From Catellatospora paridis (GTDB lineage Bacteria; Actinomycetota; Actinomycetes; Mycobacteriales; Micromonosporaceae), in assembly GCF_009720365.1 (NCBI RefSeq), contig NZ_ML769314.1, positions 735,264-799,263 on the forward strand: 64,000 nt of DNA, in the 5' to 3' direction. Below the pieces are notes generated by a model. It was not told the origin of the DNA, did not search any database, and worked only from the letters and a program-made list of their open reading frames with translations. Shown in pieces: positions 9,000-17,794 of the stretch; positions within the stretch are counted from its first letter, which is position 1, and every line of letters begins with the position of its first letter. The translations under genes were made by a program, and so were the position numbers.

Positions 9000-9452
9000 A
9001 TGCAGCTCGACCAGCTCTACCAGGAGATAATCCTGGACCACTACAAGCGCCCGCAGGGGCGCGGGTTGCGCGAGCCCTTCGCGGCCGGCGTGCACCACGT
9101 GAACCCCACCTGCGGCGACGAGATCACCCTCCGGGTCGCCCTGGACGGGGAGACCATCAGCGACATCTCGTACGACGGCCAGGGCTGCTCCATCAGCCAG
9201 GCGTCCGCGAGTGTGCTCTACGAGCTGCTGAACGGCCGCAAGGTCGACGACGCGTTCGCGGTGCACGCCGCGTTCGTCGAGCTGATGGGCGGCAAGGGCC
9301 AGATCGAGCCCGACGAGGAGGTGCTGGGGGACGCGGTCGCGTTCGCCGGCGTCGCCAAGTACCCCGCGCGGGTCAAATGCGCGCTGCTGTCCTGGATGGC
9401 GTTGAAGGACGCGGTCGCGCAGGCCGTCGCCCTCGAGAAGGAGGAAGTGTGA
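9000..9452 (+). CDS. sufU: SufU, zinc-dependent sulfur acceptor for SufS
   Basis: A 150-residue SufU/IscU-family protein. The ligand cysteines are in NPTCGDEI, GQGCSISQAS and VKCALLSW, and the Asp after the first Cys is present. In Gram-positives SufU binds zinc and accepts the persulfide from SufS rather than acting as the scaffold. The ATG lies 2 bases after the sufS stop, and its own stop shares a base with the next gene (TGATG). Confidence 0.96.
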   Translation: MQLDQLYQEIILDHYKRPQGRGLREPFAAGVHHVNPTCGDEITLRVALDGETISDISYDGQGCSISQASASVLYELLNGRKVDDAFAVHAAFVELMGGKGQIEPDEEVLGDAVAFAGVAKYPARVKCALLSWMALKDAVAQAVALEKEEV

Positions 9453-9865
9453 TGAGCGAGACCGACATCGTCGACAGCGCCGTGGAGTCCGCGCCCGTCG
9501 AAGCCGCGCCGGTCGAGGCCGCCGCGCCGAAGGCCGGCAAGAAGGCCGAGGTCGACGAGGTACGCGAGGCCATGAAGGACGTCGTCGACCCCGAGCTGGG
9601 CATCAACGTGGTCGACCTGGGCCTGGTGTACGGGGTCCACATCGACGACGAGAACACGGCCACCCTCGACATGACGCTGACCTCGGCGGCCTGCCCGCTG
9701 ACCGACGTCATCGAGGAGCAGACCCGTGCCGCGCTGTGCACCGGTCCGGGCGGCGGCCTGGTCAACGACATGCGCATCAACTGGGTGTGGCTGCCGCCGT
9801 GGGGCCCCGACAAGATCTCTGACGACGGCCGCGACCAGCTGCGCTCGCTCGGCTTCAACGTCTGA
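9452..9865 (+). CDS. MIP18/DUF59 family Fe-S assembly factor (SufT-like)
   Basis: A 137-residue protein with an acidic/Ala-Pro-rich N-terminus (residues 1-30) and a MIP18/DUF59 domain: EAMKDVVDPELGINVVDLGL, then TLDMTLTSAACPL and the PPWGPDKISDDGRDQLRSLG end. These factors help move Fe-S clusters to target proteins and often close suf operons. The conserved Cys in SAACPL is present. The start overlaps the sufU stop, and a strong terminator follows directly. Confidence 0.93.
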   Translation: MSETDIVDSAVESAPVEAAPVEAAAPKAGKKAEVDEVREAMKDVVDPELGINVVDLGLVYGVHIDDENTATLDMTLTSAACPLTDVIEEQTRAALCTGPGGGLVNDMRINWVWLPPWGPDKISDDGRDQLRSLGFNV

Positions 9866-9876
9866 CCGACGTCTTT

Positions 9877-9911
9877 CGAAGGGCGTCCACCCCGCGGGGT
9901 GGACGCCTTCG
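9877..9911 (+). terminator. Terminator of the suf operon
   Basis: A near-perfect hairpin 11 bases after the last suf gene: CGAAGGGCGTCCACCCC, two bases, then its complement with a single-base bulge. It is followed by GCGCTTCCCG without a U tract, which is usual for GC-rich actinobacterial terminators. It marks the end of a seven-gene Fe-S operon plus its regulator. Confidence 0.75.
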
Positions 9912-9990
9912 CGCTTCCCGGCTCGAGGTCACCCGACGCGCGGGATAATGCGGTTGATCGACTCCCGGCAGGCGGAGGAGGCTCGCGGTC

Positions 9991-10731
9991 ATGCACATCG
10001 CCACCCTCGACCAACGACCCGACCTGGTCTCCGCCCTGTGGGACATGCCCACGGCCTGGCCGGAGTTCATGCTCCACGACCCCATCTCGAACCTCTACTA
10101 CGGCCTGGCCGTCCAGGAGTGGCCGGAGTACATCCTGGTCGCCGAGGACCCGGACGAGCCCGGCAGGCTCGTCGCCAAGGCCCACAGCGTGCCGTTCATG
10201 CTGCCCGAGGGCGACGAGCTGCCGCTCGACGGCTGGGACGGCGCCCTGCGCCGCGCCCTGCAGGCCCGGGTGGCCGGCGTGAAGCCGAACCTCGTCTCCG
10301 CGATCGAGATCGCGGTGCGCCCTGACCGGCAGGGCACCGGGCTGTCCGCGATCATGCTGGCCGCGATGCGGGACAATGCGGCCCGGCTGGGCTTTTCCGA
10401 CCTGGTCGCGCCGGTGCGGCCGAACGGCGCCAAGGACCCCGACGAGCCCATGACGTCGTACGCGTACCGCACGCGCGCCGACGGCCTGCCTGTGGACCCG
10501 TGGCTGCGGGTGCACGTACGGGCGGGCGGCGTCATCGAGAAGATCGCTCCCCGCTCGATGGTCATCCCGGGCACCTGCGCGGAGTGGCGGGAGTGGACCG
10601 GGCTGCCGTTCGACACCACCGGGCCGGTGCACGTGCCCAAGGCGCTGACGCCGGTGCACAACGACGCCGAGCACGACTGGGCCGTGTACGTCGAGCCCAA
10701 CGTGTGGATCCGGCACCGTACCGGGGCCTGA
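9991..10731 (+). CDS. GNAT-like acetyltransferase family protein
   Basis: A 246-residue protein. The central part IEIAVRPDRQGTGLSAIMLAAM (residues about 103-124) has the acetyl-CoA pyrophosphate-binding pattern R/Q-x-x-G-x-G/A of GNAT enzymes, followed by a helix and the strand GFSDLVAPVRPNG. The N-terminal third (YYGLAVQEWPEYILVAED) and the Trp-rich C-terminus are not typical, so the substrate is unknown. It starts at ATG 9991 after GGCGGAGGAGGC, with a GATAAT box at 9944-9949 that may be its -10. It stands alone after the suf terminator. Confidence 0.7.
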   Translation: MHIATLDQRPDLVSALWDMPTAWPEFMLHDPISNLYYGLAVQEWPEYILVAEDPDEPGRLVAKAHSVPFMLPEGDELPLDGWDGALRRALQARVAGVKPNLVSAIEIAVRPDRQGTGLSAIMLAAMRDNAARLGFSDLVAPVRPNGAKDPDEPMTSYAYRTRADGLPVDPWLRVHVRAGGVIEKIAPRSMVIPGTCAEWREWTGLPFDTTGPVHVPKALTPVHNDAEHDWAVYVEPNVWIRHRTGA

Positions 10732-10788
10732 GACATCGACCGGAAAACAGGTCGCGGGCAGGACGGCGGCGGCCCAGAATGTTCCGCA

Positions 10789-10892
10789 TGACGACTACCT
10801 GCCTGCGCCTCGCGCCCCTGTCCGCTTCGGCGGAAGGACGGCGTCGACAGCAGCGTGGGCCCGTGGCCGGAACGAGCCGCCCGCAGTCGTGA
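10789..10892 (+). CDS. Possible 34-aa leader ORF coupled to lysE
   Basis: An ATG at 10789 (or 10780) opens a short basic frame, MTTTCLRL...TSRPQS, that ends with a TGA overlapping the GTG of the LysE-type gene (GTGA). The composition (one Cys, several Arg and Gln) and the exact stop/start overlap fit a leader peptide that couples or attenuates the exporter. No clear Shine-Dalgarno sequence precedes it, so it could also be chance. Confidence 0.3.
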
Positions 10893-11518
10893 CCGCCGCC
10901 CTCGTGGCGGGCGTGCTGGCGGGTTACGGCGTAGCCGTGCCCGTCGGCGCGATCGCACTGCTGCTGATGAGTCTCACCGCCCGCACCTCGCTGCGGATCG
11001 GCGCCGCCGCCGCACTGGGCGTGGCGGCCGCCGACGGGATCTACGCCCTGATCGCCGTGCTCGGCGGAGCCGCCCTGGCCCGCTGGATCGAACCGATCGC
11101 CACGCCGCTGCGCTGGATCGCCGTGGTCGTGCTGCTGTACATCGCGGGACACACCGCGGTGGGGGCGGTGCGCCACTACCGCGACCCGGCCCGGGCCCGC
11201 GAGACGAAACTGCTGGACACCCCGGGCCGGGCCTTCCTGGCGCTGCTCGGGCTGACCCTGCTCAACCCGATGACCATCGTGTACTTCGGCGCGCTGGTCC
11301 TCGGCGGGCGGCAGGCGATGGACGGGCTCACCGGCCCGGAGGGCGCGGTGTTCGTGACCGCCGCGTTCCTCGCCTCGGCCAGCTGGCAGCTGACCGTCGC
11401 GGCGGGCGGCGCGCTGGTGGGCCGGGTGCTCGCCACACCCCGCGGACGCCTGGTCACCGCCCTGGTGTCCAGCCTGGTGATCTCAGTCCTCGCGGTGGCG
11501 CTCGTCGTGGCAGAGTAG
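10889..11518 (+). CDS. LysE/RhtB-type exporter
   Basis: A 209-residue membrane protein with about six hydrophobic helices, of the LysE/RhtB translocator family that exports amino acids or related small molecules. The N-terminal VLAGYGVAVPVGAIALLLM and the central GLTLLNPMTIVYFGAL (the conserved N-P motif) are family marks. The GTG at 10889 overlaps the stop of a possible leader ORF. The substrate is unknown. A second, distinct LysE-family gene is at 35057. Confidence 0.88.
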   Translation: MTAALVAGVLAGYGVAVPVGAIALLLMSLTARTSLRIGAAAALGVAAADGIYALIAVLGGAALARWIEPIATPLRWIAVVVLLYIAGHTAVGAVRHYRDPARARETKLLDTPGRAFLALLGLTLLNPMTIVYFGALVLGGRQAMDGLTGPEGAVFVTAAFLASASWQLTVAAGGALVGRVLATPRGRLVTALVSSLVISVLAVALVVAE

Positions 11519-11523
11519 GCGCC

Positions 11524-12273
11524 ATGCTGCCTACCCCCACTGCTCTGCTGCTCGACTTCGGCGGGGTGATCGTCGAGTCCGGACGGTCACCCCGGCCGGA
11601 GGACTCCACATATCGGCACGCCGCACTCGTCCAGCGCGTCCACCGGCTCACCGGCGGCGTGGTCGGCGAGGACCAGATCCGCCACGCGCTGGACGAGGCG
11701 AAGAAATCCCGCGCGCAGATGCGCGAGAACACCGAGGAGTGCCTGGAGATCAGCCATGAGCAGCTCTGGGGGGAGCTCATCGCCGTCGAGTGGCCGGCGG
11801 TGGCCAGGGCCACGGTGCTGGTGCACGCCAGCGACCTGACCCGGCAGTGGGCGCGGCGGCCCGACTGGCGGCTGCGGCCGGGCATCTCCGACCTGCTGGA
11901 CTTCACGGTGGGCCGGGGCATGCAGGTCGCCGTCGTCAGCAACACCCCCTGCGGCCAGGCCCACCGGGAGGCGCTCGACGAGTTCGGGCTGACCGGCGCG
12001 ATCGCCGTCCAGGTGTACAGCGACGAGCTGGGCGTGTACAAGCCGCATCCGAGCATGATCTGGGCCGCCGCGCGGGACCTGGACGTGCCCGTGGCCGACT
12101 GCTGGTATGTCGGGGACCAGCCGCACCGCGACATCGTCTGCGCCCGGCGGGCCGGAGTGGGCGCGGCCATCCTCATGCCCGAGGGCGAGCCGCGCGAGGT
12201 CGGCGAGAACACGCCGGACGCCGTCGTCGCCGACGGCACCGAGCTGCTGGCGCTGCTCCGGCAGGCGCTGTAG
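11524..12273 (+). CDS. HAD superfamily hydrolase
   Basis: A 249-residue HAD-like phosphatase. Motif I is degenerate: LLLDFGGVIVES has D-x-G instead of DxDxT, as in the haloacid dehalogenase/epoxide-hydrolase-like subgroup. Motif II is VAVVSNTP, the motif III Lys is in GVYKPHPSMI, and motif IV is WYVGDQPHRDIVCARRAG. A helical cap occupies residues about 20-110. It starts 5 bases after lysE. Substrate unknown; probably a small phosphorylated metabolite. Confidence 0.85.
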   Translation: MLPTPTALLLDFGGVIVESGRSPRPEDSTYRHAALVQRVHRLTGGVVGEDQIRHALDEAKKSRAQMRENTEECLEISHEQLWGELIAVEWPAVARATVLVHASDLTRQWARRPDWRLRPGISDLLDFTVGRGMQVAVVSNTPCGQAHREALDEFGLTGAIAVQVYSDELGVYKPHPSMIWAAARDLDVPVADCWYVGDQPHRDIVCARRAGVGAAILMPEGEPREVGENTPDAVVADGTELLALLRQAL

Positions 12274-12306
12274 GCGGGTCACCGGGCCGCCGCCGGATCC
12301 GGCACG

Positions 12307-12930
12307 CTAGTGGGGAGCGGTCGGGTGGCCGTGGCGCCGGGCCCGCCGCTCCGCCGCCGCCTGCATCAGGGGCATCAGCGCCAGGAGCGGCAACGCCAGG
12401 TTGGCCAGGAACAGGGCGGCGATCAGCGTGGCCACCATGGCGCTGGTCGCGATCACGCCACGGCGCACCGACCGCTGCACCGCCTCGGCCCGGCCGGGGC
12501 GCTGCAGGGGCACCCGGTCGCGGATGCGCAGCGACAGCAGCAGGCCGCTGAACGCGATGAAGACCAGGTTGGCCATGTACAGCAGGGTCGCGCCGCGCCC
12601 CTGGTCGACCTCGTAGGTCAGCACCGCCGTCGGCACCGGCAGGAACACCACGCCCAGCAGCCACAGGCTGTTCAGCAGCATGATGCCCTCGCCGGCGTCG
12701 ACGAGGTTGTCGAAGACCCGGCGGTGCACCATCCAGAACAGCGACACCACCACGAAGGACATCACGAACGCGGCGAAGTCGCCGGCATGCTCGCGCACGA
12801 GGTCCCGGACGGTCTCGGTCTGCGCGTCCCGGGCGGTGTCGACCAGCGGCAGGATCAGCAGGGTCAGCGCGATCGCGACGACTCCGTCGGTGAACGCCGT
12901 CAGCCGGACCAGCGAACGGGACTCCTGCAT
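12307..12930 (-). CDS. TMEM175-family (DUF1211) potassium channel-like protein
   Basis: A 207-residue protein with about six hydrophobic helices. The first helix holds the family signature RLTAFTDGVVAIALTLLILP, close to the RxxxFSD motif of prokaryotic TMEM175 channels (here Thr replaces Ser). Such proteins form potassium-permeable tetramers. I choose the ATG at 12930 over a TTG at 12948. It is convergent with the HAD gene. Confidence 0.88.
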   Translation of the reverse strand: MQESRSLVRLTAFTDGVVAIALTLLILPLVDTARDAQTETVRDLVREHAGDFAAFVMSFVVVSLFWMVHRRVFDNLVDAGEGIMLLNSLWLLGVVFLPVPTAVLTYEVDQGRGATLLYMANLVFIAFSGLLLSLRIRDRVPLQRPGRAEAVQRSVRRGVIATSAMVATLIAALFLANLALPLLALMPLMQAAAERRARRHGHPTAPH

Positions 12931-13111
12931 CCCTATGGGGTACCACAACCGCCCTGGTCAGCTCAGGTGCTTGAGCGCTTCGCGGCGGGCCAGCCCGGAC
13001 AACTGCGCCTGGTGTGCGGCCACGAGCGACGAGCCGGAACCGCCCGCGCCATGCCACCTCCTGCGTATTGGCCTGCGATGATCGCCCGTGGCCGGTGGAA
13101 TACTGCCAATC

Positions 13112-14149
13112 ATGGACAGTATCGACCTCGCCTCGCTGTGGTCCGCCGAGCCCGGCTACCTGAACACGGCCAGCTTCGGGCTGCCGCCGGACCGGGCCTG
13201 GGACGCCCTGCAGGTGGCGCTCGCCGACTGGCGGGCGGGTCGCACCTCCTGGGAAGGGTGGGGCGAGTCGACCGAGCGAGCGCGCCAGTCGTACGCCCGG
13301 ATCATCGGGGTCGACGCGGCCGACGTCGCGGTCGGCGCGCAGGTGTCGCAGCTGCTGGCCCCGGTCGCCGCGGCCGTGCCCGACGGCGCGACCGTGCTGG
13401 TCCCCGAGCTGGAGTTCACCTCGGCGGTGTTCCCGTGGGCGGTGCACGCCGACCGCGGCGTGACCATCCGTACCGCACCGGCCGACCGGCTCGCCGAGCG
13501 CATCGACGCGAGCGTGGACGTGGTCTCGTTCGGGCTGGTGCAGTCGTCGGACGGGACGGTCGTGGACTACCCGGCGGTCGTCGCCGCGGCGCGCGCCGCG
13601 GGTGCGACGGTCGTCGTGGACGCCACCCAGGCGTGCGGATGGCTGCCCTTCGACGGCGCACTGGCCGATGTGGTGGTGACCGTCGCCTACAAGTGGCTGA
13701 TGTCGCCGCGCGGCACGGGTTTCGTCTACCTGAACCCGGCGGTGCGCGAGCGCACCCGGCCGCTGGCGGCCAACTGGTATGCCGGTGAGGACGTGCACAG
13801 CTCGTACTACGGCATGCCGCTGCGGCTGGCCAAGGACGCCCGTGCCTTCGACATCTCGCCCGCCTGGCAGGCCTGGGTCGGCACCGCGCCCGCGCTGGAG
13901 GTCGTCGAGGAGATCGGCGTGCCGGCCATCCACGCCCACGACGTCGGTCTGGCCAACAGGTTCCTGGCGGGGCTGGGGCTGCCGCCGGGGGACAGCGCGA
14001 TCGTGAGCGTGGACGTGCCCGGCGCGGACGCCAAGCTGGCCGCCGCGGGCATCCGCACCGCGGTGCGCAACGGCCGGATCCGGGCGTCGTTCCACGCGTA
14101 CACCACGCCGGCCGATGTGGACGCCGCGTTGAACGCCCTGGTGGGCTGA
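13112..14149 (+). CDS. Class V aminotransferase-fold PLP enzyme
   Basis: A 345-residue PLP enzyme of the class V aminotransferase/cysteine desulfurase fold. The PLP lysine is in VAYKWLMSPRGTGFVYL, preceded by the Asp-containing strand VVVDATQACGWLPF. There is no persulfide-loop Cys of SufS type, so it is not a desulfurase; kynureninase-like or isopenicillin epimerase-like reactions are possible. I choose ATG 13112 after GGTGGA over 13088. It shares its stop base with the following VLRF1 gene, which suggests a joint function or co-regulation. Confidence 0.85.
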   Translation: MDSIDLASLWSAEPGYLNTASFGLPPDRAWDALQVALADWRAGRTSWEGWGESTERARQSYARIIGVDAADVAVGAQVSQLLAPVAAAVPDGATVLVPELEFTSAVFPWAVHADRGVTIRTAPADRLAERIDASVDVVSFGLVQSSDGTVVDYPAVVAAARAAGATVVVDATQACGWLPFDGALADVVVTVAYKWLMSPRGTGFVYLNPAVRERTRPLAANWYAGEDVHSSYYGMPLRLAKDARAFDISPAWQAWVGTAPALEVVEEIGVPAIHAHDVGLANRFLAGLGLPPGDSAIVSVDVPGADAKLAAAGIRTAVRNGRIRASFHAYTTPADVDAALNALVG

Positions 14150-14778
14150 TGGTCGCCAAGCCCGCCGCGGGCGGGGGCCGCTGGGCCGACGTCGAACCGC
14201 GGCGACTGCGCCGCTGGCTGGACGGCTTCTACTCGCGCCACGACGGCGCGCAGGAGGAGGGCCTGAAACTGGTCGCCGCCAACGGCGACACCGCCGAGCT
14301 GATCCCGCCGCCGGGGCTGGGCGAGATCGCCGACGTGGACGGACTGCTGGCGGCGCTGGCCGTGCCGCGCCGGCTGGGGCTGCTACTGGCCCGGCGCAAC
14401 GCGGTCGCGGTCGGGGTCGCCGACGGCGACGAGCTGATCAGTTCCAAGGTGGACACGTTCTACGTGCAGGGGCGCACCGCCGCGGGCGGCTGGTCGCAGC
14501 AGCGCTACGCCCGCCGCCGGGAGAACCAGGCGTCCGGCGCGGCCCGCGACGCCGCCGACATCGCCGCGCGCATCCTGCTGCCGTATGCGGAAAGCATGGC
14601 GGCCCTCGTCTGCGGCGGCGACCGCGGCACGGTCGACGAGATCCTCACCGACCGCCGCCTGGCCCCCCTGCTCCCGCTGCGCCACGAGCGCCTGCTCGAC
14701 GTCCCCGAACCCCGCCACGCCATCCTGGTGGACGCCGTCACCGCCGCCCACGACGTCCGCATCCACCTGGTCCCCTGA
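14149..14778 (+). CDS. acVLRF1-family peptidyl-tRNA hydrolase
   Basis: A 209-residue protein of the actinobacterial VLRF1 group, related to eukaryotic Vms1/ANKZF1, which cleaves peptidyl-tRNA on stalled ribosomes. The key segment is KVDTFYVQGRTAAGG followed by WSQQRYARRRENQA, which has the G-x-x-Q-x-R-x-A-R-R pattern with the catalytic-type glutamine. The start overlaps the aminotransferase stop (TGATG). It probably acts in ribosome rescue. A 75-bp palindromic repeat follows the stop by 9 bases. Confidence 0.88.
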   Translation: MVAKPAAGGGRWADVEPRRLRRWLDGFYSRHDGAQEEGLKLVAANGDTAELIPPPGLGEIADVDGLLAALAVPRRLGLLLARRNAVAVGVADGDELISSKVDTFYVQGRTAAGGWSQQRYARRRENQASGAARDAADIAARILLPYAESMAALVCGGDRGTVDEILTDRRLAPLLPLRHERLLDVPEPRHAILVDAVTAAHDVRIHLVP

Positions 14779-14787
14779 CCCGCAAAA

Positions 14788-14862
14788 GATCATCCGACCT
14801 GCCTGGCAGCTGTGCGAATCTTGAACCGTGATACGCCCGATTGCCTGGCAAGTCGGATGATC
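14788..14862. repeat. 75-bp palindromic intergenic repeat, copy 1 of 2
   Basis: Ends GATCATCC / GGATGATC, with arms GATCATCCGACCTGCCTGGC and TGCCTGGCAAGTCGGATGAT that are near-perfect complements, and a 33-base centre that itself contains ATACGCCCGA. Copy 2 at 30395-30469 has the same length. It sits between convergent genes (acVLRF1 and the zinc peptidase) and could act as a two-way terminator. Confidence 0.85.
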
Positions 14863-14876
14863 TGGAGCCCGTCCGG

Positions 14877-15908
14877 TCAGCTGGCGAAGGTGTTGCACTG
14901 GCGGGGGTCGCCGGTGGTGTAGCCGCGGTTGAACCACTGCTGGCGCTGCTCGGAGGAGCCGTGGGTGAAGGCCTCCTGGTTGATGTGGCCGGTGGCCTTC
15001 TGCTGGATGGCGTCGTCGCCGACCGCGGCGGCCGCTTCGAGGGCCTGGTCGATGTCCTGCTGGGTGATGGACTTGAACAGCGGCTGGCCGGTCGCGTCGG
15101 TGGTCTTGGCGGCCGAGTTGGCCCACACTCCGGCGTAGCAGTCGGCCTGCAGTTCCATGGCCACGGAGTACTTGTTGGCGTTGGCCGGGTCGCGCTGCTG
15201 GGCCCGGCGCACCTGCGCCTCGGTGCCGAGCAGGGTCTGGATGTGGTGGCCGTACTCGTGGGCCAGCACGTACGCCTGGGCGAACTGGCCCTTGGCGCCG
15301 AACCGGCTGGCCAGCTCGTCGTAGAAGCTCAGGTCGATGTAGACGTGGTTGTCGCCGGGGCAGTAGAACGGGCCGACACCCGCGGTGGCCGGGCCGCAGG
15401 CGGTGTTGACCGAGCCGGTGAAGAACCGGGTGGTCGCCGGCTGGTACGGCTGGCCGAGGTACTGCGGCATGGCGGAGCGCCAGTATGCCTGGATCGAGTT
15501 GATGTAGAGCAGGTTGCGGCAGGCCGGGTTGTCGAACCGCTTCGGGTTGGACTTGTCACACTGCTGCGCCAGGGCGCTGCTGTTGACGTCGTTGGGGCCC
15601 GGCTGCTGGCCCTGCCGCTGCTCGGGGGTCAGCCCGCCGACGCCGCTGAACAGGCTGGAGCCGCCGCCGGTGCAGATCAGGAAGCCGACGCAGAGCGCGC
15701 CGACCAGCAGCACCGCCATGCCGATCTTGCTGCGCATGAGCAACGGCAGCAGCCCGGCGAGGCAGCCCGCGCCGCCCATCCCGCCGCCCCCGCCGCCTCC
15801 GCCGCCCATGGGCGGGAAGTTGAAGCCGCCGCCGCCGCGCCCGCCCCCGGCGCCACGCATGTCCTCGACCTGTGACGGGTCGAGTTCGGCGTTCTCGTTG
15901 ATGCTCAC
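14877..15908 (-). CDS. Membrane-anchored neutral zinc metallopeptidase (YpfJ family)
   Basis: A 343-residue protein of the putative neutral zinc metallopeptidase family. Residues 1-45 are Gly-rich and cytoplasmic, residues about 60-82 form one membrane helix (SKIGMAVLLVGALCVGFLI), and the rest is a zinc-peptidase domain facing outwards. The zinc motif HEYGHH and the third ligand in MELQADCYAGVWA are both present, as is the RFFTGSVNTACG segment. Substrate and role are unknown in this family. Its stop is 14 bases from the 75-bp repeat. Confidence 0.93.
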   Translation of the reverse strand: MSINENAELDPSQVEDMRGAGGGRGGGGFNFPPMGGGGGGGGGMGGAGCLAGLLPLLMRSKIGMAVLLVGALCVGFLICTGGGSSLFSGVGGLTPEQRQGQQPGPNDVNSSALAQQCDKSNPKRFDNPACRNLLYINSIQAYWRSAMPQYLGQPYQPATTRFFTGSVNTACGPATAGVGPFYCPGDNHVYIDLSFYDELASRFGAKGQFAQAYVLAHEYGHHIQTLLGTEAQVRRAQQRDPANANKYSVAMELQADCYAGVWANSAAKTTDATGQPLFKSITQQDIDQALEAAAAVGDDAIQQKATGHINQEAFTHGSSEQRQQWFNRGYTTGDPRQCNTFAS

Positions 15909-16060
15909 GTTCGCCAGCGTAGGCAGTTTTGTGGCGAATCACACCCAAATCAGGCCGTCCCAGGGGTAAATGCCATGGCAGGGCGGGTCGGGGTGCTCGG
16001 TAGACTGAAGGCTCCTTCCCGAAGCCACCCGGTGGCCCACCCCTGACCTGGGAGCAATTC

Positions 16061-17659
<1,599 letters not shown>

Positions 17660-17677
17660 CCGCCCGCCTTGCCCTTC

Positions 17678-17738
17678 GCAACTCTTAAAAAGTCGCGGCC
17701 ATCGGCACTCGCCGAGGCCGCGACTTTTTAAGAGTTGC
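17678..17738. terminator. Very long bidirectional hairpin between convergent genes
   Basis: Two perfectly complementary 23-base arms (GCAACTCTTAAAAAGTCGCG plus GCC, and the complement) flank a 15-base loop that can form a further 5-bp stem TCGGC-ACTC-GCCGA. The A/T run inside the stem gives a U stretch on either strand. It lies 19 bases after the ABC-F gene and 57 bases from the end of the convergent membrane-protein gene. Confidence 0.85.
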
Positions 17739-17794
17739 CGCGCTTGAGGGGCCGCGGCGCGGGGGAGCGCGGCGCTTGGGCCGCCGGCGTTGGG

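Noticed and set aside
12963-13052. A 29-codon minus-strand ORF (starting MARAVPARRS) with AGGAGGTGG just before the ATG, upstream of the TMEM175-like gene.
   Set aside because: Codon third positions do not show the GC bias of real genes, the ribosome site is only 2-4 bases from the ATG, and another frame in the same place looks more protein-like but has no start. Too weak to list as a gene.
12173-14095. A 640-codon minus-strand open frame across the TMEM175-like and aminotransferase genes.
   Set aside because: It crosses a real minus-strand gene in another frame and a real plus-strand gene, and its product has no recognisable domain.
13112-14149. The class V aminotransferase-fold enzyme considered as a second cysteine desulfurase.
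   Set aside because: It lacks the persulfide-carrying Cys loop seen in SufS (HHCAKPIC) and is not next to other sulfur genes.
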